Notes under the pieces: model-generated
What the model was told of the DNA's origin: nothing
Seen by the model: the letters and a program-made list of their open reading frames with translations, nothing else
Database searches by the model: none
Translations under genes and position numbers: made by a program
Assembly: GCA_030643245.1 (NCBI GenBank)
Contig: DAOWME010000070.1
Coordinates: 1-11,717 of the forward strand
Reading direction: 5' to 3'
Origin: Deltaproteobacteria bacterium
Lineage (GTDB): Bacteria > Desulfobacterota > UBA8473
DNA length: 11,717 bases
Part shown: in pieces, positions 1 through 6,839 of the stretch
Numbering within the stretch: position 1 is the stretch's first letter
Layout: each line of letters begins with the position of its first letter

Positions 1-111
1 GTTTGCTTCTTATGAACTACAGTCTTGCATAAGGCTGAAGGTGTAATGGGATGAAAAGTCTCGTATGTCTATTTTAAAAGTTGGCCAGGTCCTTACGTAT
101 AAGAAGCAAAC
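1..111. repeat. Palindromic element with 13-bp inverted ends
   Basis: The first 13 bases (GTTTGCTTCTTAT) recur as an exact reverse complement at 99-111, bracketing about 85 bases with no open frame. This is the shape of a small non-autonomous mobile element or a long hairpin. The window starts exactly at the left arm, so the element may extend further left. No transposase is present and no target duplication can be judged. Confidence 0.5.
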
Positions 112-136
112 GAAGCAAGCAGCCGGCGCTTAACGC

Positions 137-278
137 AATCCTGCTCAACTGCACAGGTCATAGCTTTTTGGCAAAGCTTGGCTGCAGACAGTAATATCTA
201 CTAGCATTTCAAATCATATCGGTACATGACCAAGGTTGACTTTAGGAAAAAATTCCACCTGTGCAGTTGAGCAGGATT
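137..278. repeat. MITE-like element with 22-bp perfect inverted ends
   Basis: Bases 137-158 and 257-278 are perfect 22-bp reverse complements separated by 98 bases without coding potential. A partial third copy of the arm, TGCACAGGTC followed by a T-rich run, lies at about 305-320. The structure fits a miniature inverted-repeat element; no transposase is nearby and no flanking duplication is obvious. It differs in sequence from the other palindromic elements in the window. Confidence 0.65.
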
Positions 279-369
279 AGGGGCCAGGCGGTAAACTTGA
301 CCAAATGCACAGGTCGCACTTTTTAGGATTTTCGTTCAGGCACTAATTAGAATTGCTTGTTCTTTGACC

Positions 370-398
370 TTGACAATTGCATGAAAAACGAGTAGATT
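370..398 (+). promoter_or_regulatory. Probable sigma-70 type promoter for the AAA/DUF4143 gene
   Basis: A perfect -35 hexamer TTGACA (370-375) is followed after 17 bases by TAGATT (393-398), which matches the -10 consensus at four of six positions. It lies about 35 bases ahead of the ATPase start. The call rests on consensus only. Confidence 0.5.
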
Positions 399-433
399 TA
401 ACTCTATCGTAAATTACTCGCTTGTATTTTGTG

Positions 434-1585
434 ATGGAGGTAAATTTGTTTGATTATCTGCCTAGATACATCGAAAAACATGTTTCAGACGATTTAAAGC
501 GTAAGATGGTTTTTGTCGGTGGACCACGGCAGTCCGGTAAAACTACCATGGCAAAACAGCTTTGTTATGAGGCCGGGTTCGACATAAAAAAACGTTACCT
601 GAACTGGGATGCAATAGAGGACAGGGAGAATATTATCATTGAACGGTTTCCCACAGGTTCAGGATATCTGGTACTAGATGAAATCCACAAGTATTCGCAG
701 TGGCGACAGGTGGTAAAAGGCCTGTATGATAAACGTGGCGACGAGCTTAGCATTCTTGTTGCCGGCAGTGCACGGCTTGACCATTACCGTCCTGGGGGCG
801 ATTCCTTACAGGGACGATATCATTTTTTCCGGCTTCTCCCGTTAACATATGCAGAGCTTGCCACCCCGGCGTCATCGACAATTCAGGACCTTCTTACATA
901 TGGCGGATTTCCGGAACCGTTCATGCTGCAGTCAGAAAGACAGAGTAAACGTTGGAGCAGAGAATACCGTTCACGGATTGTCCGGGAAGATCTGGCTGAT
1001 CTTGAGAATGTTCAGGATTTGGGTATTATTGAGAAGATGGTCCTGCGCCTCCCTGAACTCGTCGGTTCTCCGATCTCAATAAATGCGCTGCGAGAGGATC
1101 TGCAAGTGTCCCATCAATCCGTGTCGCGGTGGATAGGTATGTTGGAAAAACTCTATATGATTTTCCGGGTATACCCTTTTGGGGCACCTAAAATAAGGGC
1201 CGTCAAAAAGGAAGCAAAGCATTACCATTTGGACTGGACAGTGGTAAAGGATGTTGCAAAGCGATTTGAAAACCTTATGGCCTGTCATCTTTTGAAATGG
1301 TGCTTTTTTTTACAGGATACTGAGGGTCGGGATATTGAGCTTCGATATTTCAGAGATGTGGACAAACGAGAAGTAGATTTCGTTATTGTTGAAGACGGAA
1401 CCCCTGTTCATTTTGTTGAATGCAAGAAATCGAGCAAGGATATTAGCCGCTCACTTCGTTACTTGAAGCTTCGATTCCCTTTCGTACAGGCTACACAGGT
1501 ATCACTTGAAAATGATATGGACCTGACTACAAAAGAAGATATCCGACTGTGTTCAGCCCATTTGTTTCTTTCTGATTTTGCGTAG
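434..1585 (+). CDS. AAA-type ATPase with C-terminal DUF4143 (PD-(D/E)XK-like) domain
   Basis: A 383-residue cytoplasmic ATP-binding protein of the AAA_14/DUF4143 family, a widespread accessory-genome family without a settled role. Walker A is GGPRQSGKTT (residues 29-38), Walker B YLVLDEIHK (about 78-86), and a sensor-like GSAR follows at 111. The C-terminal half holds a short helix-turn-helix-like stretch and ends with a nuclease-like pattern: D315, then E329 and K331 in VECKK. Length is normal for the family. Starts possible are ATG 434, TTG 422, or TTG 446; GGAGG at 436-440 sits five bases before TTG 446, so that start is a real alternative. The gene stands alone between repeat elements, typical of a mobile or defence-related accessory gene. 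The family is clear; the function is not. Confidence 0.88.
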   Translation: MEVNLFDYLPRYIEKHVSDDLKRKMVFVGGPRQSGKTTMAKQLCYEAGFDIKKRYLNWDAIEDRENIIIERFPTGSGYLVLDEIHKYSQWRQVVKGLYDKRGDELSILVAGSARLDHYRPGGDSLQGRYHFFRLLPLTYAELATPASSTIQDLLTYGGFPEPFMLQSERQSKRWSREYRSRIVREDLADLENVQDLGIIEKMVLRLPELVGSPISINALREDLQVSHQSVSRWIGMLEKLYMIFRVYPFGAPKIRAVKKEAKHYHLDWTVVKDVAKRFENLMACHLLKWCFFLQDTEGRDIELRYFRDVDKREVDFVIVEDGTPVHFVECKKSSKDISRSLRYLKLRFPFVQATQVSLENDMDLTTKEDIRLCSAHLFLSDFA

Positions 1586-1624
1586 GAGAAGTTGGCATCC
1601 TGGGATGGTTTTTCAAAAAAAAGA

Positions 1625-1771
1625 GTAAATATTCGGTTAACCCGTCCCCCATGAAGGTAACAAGCCATTTTTATGATGAAGTTGTGAATATTGATTTTAA
1701 GGCCTTTGCTAAAAATGTACTGTAACATACTGAAATTATAGCATTCAGATACGGGTTAACCGAATATTTAC
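1625..1771. repeat. MITE-like element with 21-bp perfect inverted ends
   Basis: Bases 1625-1645 and 1751-1771 are perfect 21-bp reverse complements, with the core GGTTAACC inside each arm. The 105-base interior holds only a 24-codon open frame starting at ATG 1651, which I do not consider a gene. The right arm abuts the DUF499 gene fragment, so the element may have been involved in its truncation or relocation. The arm sequence differs from the other palindromes here. Confidence 0.65.
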
Positions 1772-1833
1772 AGAAAAGATTTGACCCCGAGTATGCGCCC
1801 GGAACAGACTTGGACAGAGCAGGAGTGAAAAAC

Positions 1834-2040
1834 ATGAAAGATATTTTGACGGCGTGTGAACCAAGGCAGGACATCCTTACGGGAACCTTTAATCCAGAGA
1901 TTTTCACGGCTTCAATAAGCGCTGTCCTTCGTCATTATGCCGGCAAGGGTAGTGGTGTCCATGAGATGTACAAATGGGGAAGTTATTTCGTCCCCGTCCC
2001 TAAATCAAAGTGTGGAAAAAGAAGAAGTTGGAGATATTGA
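1834..2040 (+). pseudogene. N-terminal fragment of a DUF499-type ATPase, cut by a dispersed repeat
   Basis: ATG 1834 has AGGAG eight bases upstream (1821-1825). The first about 47 residues, beginning MKDILTACEPRQDILTGTF and going on to a PEIFTAS stretch and a HEMY stretch, closely resemble the start of DUF499 family ATPases, which usually run to about 1000 residues and sit beside DUF1156 methylase genes in defence-like clusters. Before the expected aromatic-rich TYPT segment and Walker A, the sequence enters the dispersed repeat at 1961-2003 and the frame closes at 2040. Only the extreme N terminus survives, so no activity is expected. Family recognition is from memory of the motif pattern; the truncation is seen directly. 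Confidence 0.6.
1961..2003 (+). repeat. Dispersed repeat, copy 1
   Basis: This copy runs from GATGAGATG-like sequence through AAATGGGGAAGTTATTTCG to GTCCCCGTCCCT. The same sequence is present in inverted orientation at 11578-11622 with one base difference over the compared part, and its last 20 bases recur at 6819-6839. Here it interrupts the DUF499 frame. G-rich ends of this sort are often seen flanking small transposon-derived elements in deltaproteobacterial genomes, but the parent element is not in the window. Confidence 0.7.
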
Positions 2041-2212
2041 TTTAGATGGTCTTTTAAAAAAATATGATGAAGCAAATGAGTCTGTTGGCGGCATATGGAT
2101 TCATGAGGGCCAGCATGCGTTCTTTCACCACTTGAATCCAATCTTCGGTTACGAGCCGGTTATCATTCGTAATAGGATCTCAACTTCTAGGTTGTCATTG
2201 AATTATACCTAA
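2004..2212 (+). pseudogene. Unrecognised coding fragment between a dispersed repeat and a palindromic element
   Basis: In the frame ending at the TAA at 2210-2212, about 66 codons read as plausible protein. It begins with an acidic SVEKEEVGDIDLDGLLKKYD stretch and continues with a histidine-rich GGIWIHEGQH/FFHHLNP segment. It has no start codon or ribosome site of its own: it begins where the dispersed repeat ends and stops one base before the next palindromic element. That points to a gene piece trapped between two insertions. I recognise no family, and it could be a chance open frame. Confidence 0.35.
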
Positions 2213-2350
2213 CGCGGCCATAATTTGCGATTTTTCGCCTTCCCTGACCACCTATCGCTGCGTTGCTCAAGCTTGCAATAGGACCCGCTATTACGCGCTT
2301 TCGCGCTCGATGCCCATTGCTCACCGAAAACTCCGCAAATTATGACCGCG
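2213..2350. repeat. Palindromic element with 17-bp near-perfect inverted ends
   Basis: CGCGGCCATAATTTGCG (2213-2229) is matched in inverse at 2334-2350 with one mismatch. The interior is GC-rich and itself partly palindromic. It is the size and shape of a MITE or REP-type insertion. Its right end carries an ATG (2342) in frame with the following gene, so it may supply sequence to that gene's leader or N terminus. Confidence 0.6.
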
Positions 2351-2413
2351 CGAGGCATATACAGGAAGGCCGTGAAAGGAAAAAAGATTATATATTCGCA
2401 TGAGAAGTTCAAG

Positions 2414-3382
2414 GTGAACGCTTGGCGTTTGTGGGCGCTCCGTCTATTGGCGGCGGCTGTGGGCCTAATTTTATTGTCAGCTGGGTTCTTGAAAGCCACA
2501 GATATGGAGCTGTTCATCCGGCAGATCAGAGATTATGATATTATACAGAACTATCTTCTGCTGATTACGAGCGCATGGGGCTTCATCATCGTAGAATGTG
2601 CCCTCGGTGCGGCGCTCCTCTTTTCCTATCGCCCGAGATTAACTCTCCCAATAACAGGGCTACTTCTTCTGACTTTTATGGCGGCAACTTCCTGGGCCTG
2701 GTTCCATGGACAGACAGAAGACTGCGGGTGCTTCGGCGCATGGGTGAGACGCACACCGAAAGAGGCGATGTTTGAAGATTTAATCTTACTCATCATCACC
2801 TGCCTGGTGTGGATATACCACACGCATACAGGTGTGCCCCAGTCCCGTGGCAAGGGGTGGTTGGTCGTTGCAGCCTGTATGGGGGGTCTGGTGCTTCCGG
2901 TAGCCTTCGGCTTTCCAATCTCACGGATTGACCTCTCCCACTCAGAAAGTATCAGGCAAAAGATCGATTACACGAGCATCAAAGGATTGGAGCACATCGA
3001 TTTACATAGCGGGGCCTACCTGATCATCCTCATGAACACTGACTGTTTACACTGTCAGGAGATTGTCCCGGAACTCAACATGCTGGCCGAAGCCCCCGAC
3101 TTGCCTCCCGTCATTGCACTTTCCACAAATGAGGAATCCCAGCGTCTGACATTCGTTGAAGAATGTGAAACCGCTTTCCCCCTTGGGCAGGTCAAGGAAG
3201 AGATCTTCTGGCGACTCCTAGCGAACCGCGACATGCCCTGTATCATCCTTGCATTCGATGGCCATGTGCAACATATGTGGGATCAAACGATACCGGATAA
3301 AGATCAGATTAATGCGGTGTATCTTCTCCCTGAGCCAGGGAGTGGAGGGGAATCGGGATCTTCATGGAAGGGCAGAAAATAA
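2414..3382 (+). CDS. MauE/DoxX-like membrane protein fused to a thioredoxin-like domain
   Basis: The protein has 322 residues from GTG 2414. Hydrophobic segments lie near residues 9-27, 43-70, 76-97, 120-137 and 148-166, with a paired cysteine motif CGCFG (104-108) and a downstream RTP...EDL stretch typical of MauE-type proteins. From about residue 180 a soluble thioredoxin-like domain begins, with the redox pair CLHC (211-214) in a TDCLHCQEIVPEL context. The layout suggests a DsbD- or VKOR-like device that moves electrons or disulfide-bond equivalents across the inner membrane to a periplasmic thioredoxin domain. I chose GTG 2414 because GAGAAG lies six bases upstream and the first membrane helix then starts as usual. 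The open frame reaches ATG 2342 inside the palindromic element and would add 24 basic residues. It converges on the glycyl radical enzyme gene. The substrate partner is unknown. Confidence 0.8.
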   Translation: MNAWRLWALRLLAAAVGLILLSAGFLKATDMELFIRQIRDYDIIQNYLLLITSAWGFIIVECALGAALLFSYRPRLTLPITGLLLLTFMAATSWAWFHGQTEDCGCFGAWVRRTPKEAMFEDLILLIITCLVWIYHTHTGVPQSRGKGWLVVAACMGGLVLPVAFGFPISRIDLSHSESIRQKIDYTSIKGLEHIDLHSGAYLIILMNTDCLHCQEIVPELNMLAEAPDLPPVIALSTNEESQRLTFVEECETAFPLGQVKEEIFWRLLANRDMPCIILAFDGHVQHMWDQTIPDKDQINAVYLLPEPGSGGESGSSWKGRK

Positions 3383-3386
3383 ATTA

Positions 3387-3412
3387 CCCCGGCCTTCTCG
3401 CGAAGGCCGGGG
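3387..3412. terminator. Bidirectional terminator hairpin between convergent genes
   Basis: A perfect 11-bp stem, CCCCGGCCTTC with its complement, closes a 4-base loop TCGC. It lies just after the MauE-thioredoxin stop and 58 bases past the glycyl radical enzyme stop. On the minus strand a T-rich run (taatttatttt) follows the stem, as in intrinsic terminators; on the plus strand the tail is weaker. Confidence 0.75.
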
Positions 3413-3469
3413 CATGTAATGTCCGCGATATCGAAAGCGCTCTCTATATGGCGAACGACTGCTATACGA

Positions 3470-5968
3470 TTAGCCCAAACCCTGGACCGTCCTCTGGATG
3501 ATATTATCCTGGGTCTTGCGGCTGACATCAACAAAATGGGCGCTGTAACCGGCCACACGGACGATCACCTCAGGATACTTCTCCGGATCCCTCTGGGCCG
3601 CCCTTAAGGTCGAGTCATCCACCATGTTGAACTGCACATGGTCCATGCCAAGCTCGTCCCAGGTCTTCATATAGGCCTTCCACAACTGATATCCCTTCTC
3701 ACCGGACAATTGGGTCGGTGAAAGCCGCTGGTTCAACAAAAAGGACTTCCCATCCGCGATGTGATCGATCTTTGAGCAAGACTTGAGAATCGCTGTAGGA
3801 CCCTTCTTGTCCAGTCCCGGCCCCGGAGAGATGCCGCCGTCGTAAAGTGCGTCTCCCAGCCTTCGACCGCTGGGCAGGGCGCAGACGTTACTGGACCAGT
3901 AAATATTGGCAGCCGCATTCTCAGGCAGGAACGGGTAGTTGTTGTCGGACGGACACTTCATCTCCTTGCTGTGCGCCGCAATATCCCGCAGGCAGCGAAC
4001 CATGATGTCATCTACGTAATCATCGTCGTTGCCCCACTTGGGCGCGTCCTTTACAAAATCCAGACGCATCTCCTCATAGCCTATCCAGTCCGCCTTGAGG
4101 GCCTCAATAAGCTCGGGCATGGTGTACTTCTTCTCTTCATAGACAAGCTTCTTTATGGCAGCCAGACTGTCTACGTTTTCACACCAGTTCAAGGCCGTTA
4201 TCCAGCAGTTGCCCCGCTCGCCGTTGCTCGGGTCCACCGCATCCGTCCCTGTCTCCACCGCACGCTCGTAAATAGCTGACAACAGAGGCCTTGAGAATAA
4301 CTCCGCATCCTTGCTCCTGCCAAAATTGGTAAACCTCACGGCAAAGTTCTGCACCCACTTCATCTGTTTCATCCAGGCCTGGTAGAACTCCTCGAAATCC
4401 TTGAAATCACAAGGATCACCGGTCTTCGGCCCCATCTGAAGATTGGACACGTTATCGTACCCGTTATGGAGCGTATATTCTATCATCTTGGCGCAATTAA
4501 CCGCTGTGGCCATCCGCATCGGCTGACAACCGTACTTCGTAGGCGGACAAGGCGACATGCAGGACTGATTCACCCACTGCCTTGCCTCTTCAAGGGGATG
4601 ACCGTGCCAGTACATAGCGTTGGGGATCAAGATCGAGTCATTTTTCATGTTGGGGTAGCCAAGCCCCTGGCGGATGCACTCAAAGCATTCCCGCAAAACT
4701 TCGTCCTTCACCTTGGGATGGTACCTGAAGCTGAACGTGGGGTTGCAGACCCGCACCTGCCGGGCTGCCTGCATATAGGCAATCGTCAAGTCATTGCAGG
4801 CATCGGAACCGTCAGGGTTCAACCCGCCCATGGTCCACACTATGGCGCCCATGATCCCCTGAAATGCCTCCCTGCTATACCGCGGCTGGAAAAGCCCGAT
4901 CTCATAACCATGGATCAAATGCTCACCCACGAGGTCGATGGCCTCTTCCTTTGTGATCCTCTTGTCTATGTTCACATCCTTATCATAATAGGACCCGTGT
5001 ACGTAATCGGGACGGTGGGGCATTGAAAACTCATGGGTCTCATACCGCGACAGGACCTGCATAAAATGATCGAACTGGAGCGATTCCTGCAGGTTCCTCG
5101 GCGACTGGGCCGGAACGCGTTCGCAGACTTCGGCGATACTCAAGAGCTCCTCTTTCCGCTTTGGATCACTCTCAAAATTCTCCGCTATGATCCTGGCCAG
5201 ACGGGCATAACGATTGGCATACTGAATGCTCGCCTCTAATACGGTCTGCATCGCCTCCCACCTCGGTAACTTCTCGTACAAAGGCAGAAGATCGGGCGAT
5301 GGATTACCTTGCAGCTTCTCTTCCGCCTCTTCCATGCGAGCGTCGATATCGTCAAGTATCGCCTCATATCCCCCACGGAACAAATAGGCATAGTCCCTTG
5401 TCGCATAGCTGTAGGCCGATGAGGGCGCCCCAGCCACGATAGTACCGGACATATATTTAACCGCATCCTCCGGGTCCATTATATTGACAACTTTTTCGAG
5501 CGCTGTGTTGCCTGCCCAGTAATCGTTCAGATCAGCCATGATCTGCAAAGACGCTTCTTCGGGTTCCGGGACTATTCCCTGCTCGTTGTAAACTTCCTCG
5601 TTTATCATAGCGGCAGACTGCCAGTGGTTTACCACCTCATTGGGGGCGCTGCCAGTATAACCCATGATCTGAGAATGGTCGGTAATGAATATGGGGGTGT
5701 TCTCAAATACACTGGCCATGGCGCGGGCCTTCTGGAGCATAATGGGCTCACCCTCGTTCTCCTTCCAGGCCTCGGTAAAAATCTGGGGAAAGGCCAGGTC
5801 GATCTTTATGCCCGGGGCATAATTCCCGCCGGAACATCCTTTCTTCCAAGCCGCTTTTCGTAAATAGTCGAGACGAGATGATCGGGTCTTTTCCGCCACC
5901 CACCACCATTGCTGCTTTTCTTCCATCTCTTTGATGTCTTTGCCTTTGTCGGTTCCTGCTGTTGCCAT
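3470..5968 (-). CDS. Glycyl radical enzyme, probable fumarate-adding (X-succinate synthase) catalytic subunit
   Basis: This is a complete 832-residue glycyl radical enzyme. The radical loop RVAGYSAHF puts the radical glycine at residue 807, and the thiyl cysteine is C470 in NQSCMSPCPPTK. R485 lies 15 residues after C470, the same spacing as Cys493/Arg508 in benzylsuccinate synthase BssA, and the Cys-to-Gly distance (337) is also almost identical. No glutamate follows the cysteine, which argues against aryl-acetate decarboxylases and diol dehydratases. Family knowledge then points to radical addition of an aromatic methyl or alkyl carbon to fumarate; the exact substrate (toluene, cresol, methylnaphthalene, alkane) cannot be read from the sequence. 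BssA-type subunits are about 830-865 residues, so it is full length. GGAGG lies seven bases before ATG 5968. No radical-SAM activase and no CxxC-rich small subunits lie beside it, unlike the usual bssDCAB order. Confidence 0.88.
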   Translation of the reverse strand: MATAGTDKGKDIKEMEEKQQWWWVAEKTRSSRLDYLRKAAWKKGCSGGNYAPGIKIDLAFPQIFTEAWKENEGEPIMLQKARAMASVFENTPIFITDHSQIMGYTGSAPNEVVNHWQSAAMINEEVYNEQGIVPEPEEASLQIMADLNDYWAGNTALEKVVNIMDPEDAVKYMSGTIVAGAPSSAYSYATRDYAYLFRGGYEAILDDIDARMEEAEEKLQGNPSPDLLPLYEKLPRWEAMQTVLEASIQYANRYARLARIIAENFESDPKRKEELLSIAEVCERVPAQSPRNLQESLQFDHFMQVLSRYETHEFSMPHRPDYVHGSYYDKDVNIDKRITKEEAIDLVGEHLIHGYEIGLFQPRYSREAFQGIMGAIVWTMGGLNPDGSDACNDLTIAYMQAARQVRVCNPTFSFRYHPKVKDEVLRECFECIRQGLGYPNMKNDSILIPNAMYWHGHPLEEARQWVNQSCMSPCPPTKYGCQPMRMATAVNCAKMIEYTLHNGYDNVSNLQMGPKTGDPCDFKDFEEFYQAWMKQMKWVQNFAVRFTNFGRSKDAELFSRPLLSAIYERAVETGTDAVDPSNGERGNCWITALNWCENVDSLAAIKKLVYEEKKYTMPELIEALKADWIGYEEMRLDFVKDAPKWGNDDDYVDDIMVRCLRDIAAHSKEMKCPSDNNYPFLPENAAANIYWSSNVCALPSGRRLGDALYDGGISPGPGLDKKGPTAILKSCSKIDHIADGKSFLLNQRLSPTQLSGEKGYQLWKAYMKTWDELGMDHVQFNMVDDSTLRAAQRDPEKYPEVIVRVAGYSAHFVDVSRKTQDNIIQRTVQGLG

Positions 5969-5971
5969 TTG

Positions 5972-6139
5972 TTATCCTCCCTTCCAGTTATTAGTTAGTG
6001 CCCATCCATAAATGGCTATTTTCCGCAATCTCCGCGTCAGTCTGCGGGATTGTTTGTGCGGCATACGCTTGTACGCCTCTGCACAATCCATTGATTTCCT
6101 TGATCTTGCAAAAAATTGCTCATTAGGTTGCCAGCTCAT
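5972..6139 (-). CDS. Possible 55-residue basic protein directly ahead of the glycyl radical enzyme
   Basis: An ATG at 6139 opens 55 codons ending in TAA three bases before the enzyme's ATG, so the enzyme's ribosome site lies inside its last codons and translation could be coupled. The peptide is strongly basic, with a PHKQSRRLTRRLRK core, and has a single cysteine. It therefore lacks the CxxC pairs of the iron-sulfur BssB and BssC subunits that occupy this position in known operons. Its own ribosome site is poor: GGGAGG is about 21 bases upstream and GAGGA about 14. It may be a leader peptide, an unusual small subunit, or chance. Confidence 0.3.
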   Translation of the reverse strand: MSWQPNEQFFARSRKSMDCAEAYKRMPHKQSRRLTRRLRKIAIYGWALTNNWKGG

Positions 6140-6174
6140 TGAATATAAGCTATTTCCTCACCTCCCTTCGTTAG

Positions 6175-6209
6175 ACCTGGAAATTGGTTCATCTGTACCT
6201 TGTCCAGGT
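6175..6209 (-). promoter_or_regulatory. Leader hairpin upstream of the glycyl radical enzyme
   Basis: ACCTGGA (6175-6181) pairs with TCCAGGT (6203-6209) around a 21-base loop that contains a further GGT/ACC pairing. On the minus strand a strong GGGAGG follows, but no enzyme start is at the right distance. It may be part of a structured leader; no known riboswitch class is recognisable. Confidence 0.25.
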
Positions 6210-6232
6210 GCCATATTAAATTAAATACCTGG

Positions 6233-6726
6233 CCCTTTTTGAAGATAGATCGCATGAAACCAACTGCATGCGTGTAGAAACCTGGGCATTACCAACGGTA
6301 ATTCGACGATGAAGAGAAGCGTGCGTTTCGCAGAGGTATACAGAAAGTGTGATGAGCGTTCAGCAAAAAATTTATCAACCGAAGATGAGACGAGTAGGCG
6401 CGAGTGCTAGTACATACAACTTACTAAGGACCAGGTGTAGTTTATCCTTAATAAAAATAATGACATAGTATCATTAAGTAGAATGGTTACGCAATATGTA
6501 TGCCAGGACAGCAAGGTCAGGAACCTATAACAAAATACTACAATTAATTCAAATGGTTAGTAAAATTAAGCTGATATTGAGAGGAGCTCGACCCAATAGT
6601 GTCTACAAGACAAAAAGAGACAAATAGGCATTATATGATCAGATATTCTGCTGTATGTTATTGAATTTACGCCAGATAGATATTTCGGTCAAACTGGCCT
6701 TTTTACAGGACATTATGTCCGACACA
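6233..6726. repeat. Upstream segment, copy 1 (ancient duplication with 8321-8804)
   Basis: This segment aligns colinearly with 8321-8804 by eye. Matching landmarks, in order, are CCCTTTTTGAAG / CCCTTCTTGAAG, GTGCGTTTCGC, TTTATCAACCGAAG, AAAAAGAGACAAA, TTGAATTTA and CATTATGTCCGA. The two copies have diverged with small insertions and deletions, so the duplication is old. In both cases the segment lies on the 5' side of a glycyl radical enzyme gene or remnant and contains a decayed opposite-strand gene. Confidence 0.75.
6254..6440 (+). pseudogene. Decayed opposite-strand gene, copy 1 (possible regulator C terminus)
   Basis: It is a degraded homologue of 8338-8589. Across a single-base frame change it still reads as MKRSVRFAEVYRKCDER followed by an NLSTEDE stretch and then stops. 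The region corresponding to WCITCGN in the other copy has lost its cysteines. The pattern of charged helix, short turn with LS-EE and second helix resembles the C-terminal dimer helices of MarR-type regulators, which would fit a divergently transcribed regulator. That resemblance is weak and inferred; only the homology between the two copies is solid. Confidence 0.35.
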
Positions 6727-6818
6727 AATGAGAGTCCGCGCACAATATGACCGTAACCGGCATGACGCACTGAAAAATTCCTGCTAATGGAGTCCTTGTT
6801 GAGGAGTACTTATGGTGT

Positions 6819-6839
6819 TTTATTTCGTCCCCGTCCCTT
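6819..6839 (+). repeat. Dispersed repeat, copy 2 (short)
   Basis: TTATTTCGTCCCCGTCCCTT matches the 3' end of the repeats at 1961-2003 and 11578-11622, and shares a further TAGT with the latter. It sits exactly at the 3' end of the outer-membrane protein gene and supplies part of that gene's stop codon (TTA on the plus strand at 6838-6840). Confidence 0.65.

Noticed and set aside
1..111. Integron attC site or CRISPR-like repeat.
   Set aside because: The arms do not match the attC core consensus (RYYYAAC/GTTRRRY), and there is only one spacer-like interval, not a regular array.
1..111. Group II intron domain V, from GGGATGAAAAGTCTC at about 49-63.
   Set aside because: Only a short hairpin resembles it; there is no full domain V/VI fold and no maturase gene.
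4466..5026. Long plus-strand open frame opposite the glycyl radical enzyme (186 codons).
   Set aside because: It is a shadow of the conserved enzyme, whose motifs and ribosome site are on the minus strand; the plus-strand translation matches no family I know.
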